Assembly: GCA_002409525.1 (NCBI GenBank)
Contig: DHNM01000047.1
Coordinates: forward strand, 1-12,771
Length of the DNA stretch: 12,771 nucleotides
Reading direction: 5' to 3'
From: Eubacterium sp. UBA5416
GTDB lineage: Bacteria; Bacillota; Clostridia; Lachnospirales; Lachnospiraceae
Part shown: positions 10,888 through 12,771 of the stretch, piece after piece
Numbering within the stretch: position 1 is the stretch's first letter
Layout of the letters: each line of letters begins with the position of its first letter
Position numbers and translations under genes: made by a program
Notes under the pieces: model-generated
Told to the model about the DNA's origin: nothing
Database searches by the model: none
The model's input: only the letters and a program-made list of their open reading frames with translations

Positions 10888-12552
10888 CTACTTATCCAGT
10901 TTCTTCACCACATATTTCATGCATCCGTCTTCGAAGGGATTGATCAGTCCGACATTCTTGATCAGGTTTGTGAAGAAGTCGGAAGCTGACAGGCGGCAGA
11001 GTTTCAGGTAGCTTTCCCATGCTGCCTTGTAATCCTGGTCCATCCAGACTTTGTACTGCAGTGCATCGGTTCCGGCGATGCAGTAGTCTATATAATAAAG
11101 CGGGCTGTCGTAGATATGGTGTTTATTCTGCCAGAATCCACCCTTTTCATAGTAGTCATTTCCTTCATAATTCAGGTGAGGCTTGTATTGTCTCTCCAGA
11201 TCTCTCCACACACCGTTTCGATCTTTCGGTGAAAGGCCAGGATTTTCATAGCAGATATCCTGGAATTCATCCACCATGGTTCCATATGGGATGAAGAGAA
11301 TGGAATCTTCAAAATGCATATCGACATAATCCTTTGCTCGATTTCCAAACAGAAGATTCATCCAGGGTTCCGTGAAGAATTCCATCGACATGGAGTGTGT
11401 TTCTGCGGTTTCCATTGTGATATCAGCGTGTTCGCGGATCGGATCGTCTGCGACCAGCCAGCCCTGGAATGCATGTCCGCATTCGTGTGTGATCACATCG
11501 GCGTCTCCGCTGCTTCCGTTAAAGTTGGCAAATACGAATGGAGATTTGTAATCTGGAAGATAGGTCATATATCCGCCGGTCTTTTTGGTCTTTCTTCCAA
11601 TGACATCAAAGAGTTCATTGTCACACATGAAGTTCATAAATTGTCCGGTTTCCGGCGAAAGTTCGCTGTACATCTTTCTTCCGGCTGAGAGGATCTCTTC
11701 CGGTGTTCCGATCGGTGACGGATTGCCATTTTTGAAATAGACGTTTTCATCATAATAACGCAGGGTATCGAGCCCAAGGCGCTGTCTGCGTCTGTCGTGA
11801 AGTTTTTCAGCGTATGGAACAAGATCGCCTTTGACCTGCCTGCGGAATTCCCGGATGTCAGAACGGCCATAACAGTTCCGGTTCATCCGGTAATATCCGA
11901 GTGTCAGATAATTCTTATAGCCCAGTTTTTCGGCCTGTCCTGTACGGTTTTTGACCAGCTGATCATAGATATCATCAAATTCTTCCTGGTGATCGGTGAA
12001 GAAATCAGAGTATTTCTTCCATGCGCTGATTCGGGTTTCGCGATTGGAATCGCGCAGATGGGGTGTCATCAGGGAAAGATTTAACGTGTCACCCTCCCAG
12101 TCAATTTTGGCTGTGGCCAATAGCCTGTTATATCTGGTCTGCAGTGCATTTTCCTCTTGCATCAGAGGCAGTATCTTCTCGTCAATTGACTTTGTGGCAA
12201 GTTCGATGTTCTTAAATGCCACCGGACCGATTTTTTCTTCCAGATACGGGCGGAACTTTGATTCGTAAAGCATTTTCTGGTAGCGAACAACCAGATTCTG
12301 AAAGATGGGACCATTTGCATCATAATAGTCCTGTTCTGCACCGTAGAATTCATCTGACATATCAATGTCATGGCGAATTTCGGCGATCGTCATCTCTGTC
12401 ATGGCGTGGTTGGTCAGTTCATAATATTTTTTATGAACTTCGAACTGTTCTGCGCCGGAACGAGCTTTGGAAAAAGCATTGTATAGCCCGTTAAAATCCT
12501 TTTTCAATTTCTCAAAATCAACCCTTTGATAGGGCATGTCAGAAAATTTCAT
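10888..12552 (-). CDS. M3 family oligoendopeptidase (PepF-like)
   Basis: This 554-residue cytosolic zinc metallopeptidase carries the M3 signature THECGHAFQGW: zinc ligands H356 and H360, catalytic E357, and the third ligand most likely E384 in METAETHSM, 28 residues after H356 as in the thimet family. The N-terminal helical region (1-200) closes over the active-site channel. Conserved downstream blocks include YGTMVDEFQ and GGFWQNKHHIYDSPLYYIDY. Length matches the M3-family oligoendopeptidase F-related subgroup (about 550 residues) rather than classical PepF (about 600). It degrades short peptides, probably in peptide recycling. The ATG follows AAAGGAGG by 5 bases. It is a single gene, with no signal peptide or membrane segment. 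Confidence 0.95.
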   Translation of the reverse strand: MKFSDMPYQRVDFEKLKKDFNGLYNAFSKARSGAEQFEVHKKYYELTNHAMTEMTIAEIRHDIDMSDEFYGAEQDYYDANGPIFQNLVVRYQKMLYESKFRPYLEEKIGPVAFKNIELATKSIDEKILPLMQEENALQTRYNRLLATAKIDWEGDTLNLSLMTPHLRDSNRETRISAWKKYSDFFTDHQEEFDDIYDQLVKNRTGQAEKLGYKNYLTLGYYRMNRNCYGRSDIREFRRQVKGDLVPYAEKLHDRRRQRLGLDTLRYYDENVYFKNGNPSPIGTPEEILSAGRKMYSELSPETGQFMNFMCDNELFDVIGRKTKKTGGYMTYLPDYKSPFVFANFNGSSGDADVITHECGHAFQGWLVADDPIREHADITMETAETHSMSMEFFTEPWMNLLFGNRAKDYVDMHFEDSILFIPYGTMVDEFQDICYENPGLSPKDRNGVWRDLERQYKPHLNYEGNDYYEKGGFWQNKHHIYDSPLYYIDYCIAGTDALQYKVWMDQDYKAAWESYLKLCRLSASDFFTNLIKNVGLINPFEDGCMKYVVKKLDK

Positions 12553-12587
12553 ATAAACCTCCTTTGGAATTAAAAGTCATATTTATA

Positions 12588-12616
12588 AGCTTATACCAAA
12601 AGGTCAAACTTGACAA
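12588..12616 (-). promoter_or_regulatory. Promoter region of the oligoendopeptidase gene
   Basis: On the minus strand TTGTCA (12616-12611), 17 bp, TAAGCT (12593-12588). An overlapping extended -10, TGGTATAAG, is at about 12598-12590. One of the two should serve; the choice is uncertain. Confidence 0.4.
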
Positions 12617-12771
12617 GGCGGGATGAAAGGGATATGATAATGTACAAATGATGTTGGGGTCAAAAGTAATTTGCCCCCTTATGATACATGAATTGTTCCG
12701 CACTACGTGCTCCTACAATTCTAAAACATTCGAATTCCACCCTAATCGGGTTACATTCTCATGTTTTTGCG
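12617..12771. other. Right-end stretch without a recognised gene
   Basis: All frames are interrupted and no ribosome site is followed by a usable frame. The one structure is an imperfect hairpin, GGGG-T-CAAA (12656-12664) with TTTG-C-CCCC (12670-12678), without a T run. It may be the edge of a mobile element or an intergenic spacer of a gene beyond the window. Confidence 0.4.

Overview
The window looks like chromosomal DNA of a gut-type Clostridia, most likely Lachnospiraceae. The evidence is the strong AGGAGG-type ribosome binding sites, sigma-A promoters of the TTGACA-17-TAGAAT kind, moderate GC, a holin-like type I toxin, two AlbA_2/HATPase regulators (one with GQD repeats) and an M3 oligopeptidase. 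No rRNA, tRNA or CRISPR array was seen. The family assignment is inference from gene content and style.

Left part (1-2950): the last codons of a type I restriction specificity gene (hsdS) run into a tyrosine recombinase gene. A perfect 16-bp inverted repeat brackets the recombinase, and its left copy lies inside the hsdS HQRKP codons. This is the layout of a phase-variable type I R-M locus, but the inverted hsdS partner is absent on the right. A divergent AlbA_2/HATPase regulator follows, with a clear promoter and repeated TCTAAC boxes. Next comes a 30-codon membrane toxin with a structured leader and a candidate antisense RNA, in a segment bounded by a 15-bp direct repeat.

Middle part (2966-6340): a HAD phosphatase, then a decaying minus-strand operon. 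The operon holds an ECF sigma factor remnant fused in frame to a membrane domain (with a nonsense codon and no N-terminal part), an intact ABC ATPase, and a permease broken by two homopolymer frameshifts. A compact potential three-way-junction RNA/DNA element (6144-6238) lies upstream.

Right-centre (6258-9292): the most interesting unit. A strong promoter drives a 32-codon leader peptide in which 10 residues are methionine and 3 cysteine. It is followed by an intrinsic terminator and then metN-metI-metQ, a methionine ABC importer. Codons 15-18 of the leader can pair either with later leader codons (protector) or with the 5' arm of the terminator (antiterminator). This is the logic of ribosome-stalling attenuation by methionine supply, and no S-box or T-box is visible.

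Right end (9334-12771): a second AlbA_2/HATPase regulator with in-frame 12-bp repeats and a strong terminator, then a convergent M3 oligoendopeptidase gene. The last 200 bases contain an imperfect hairpin and no recognisable gene.
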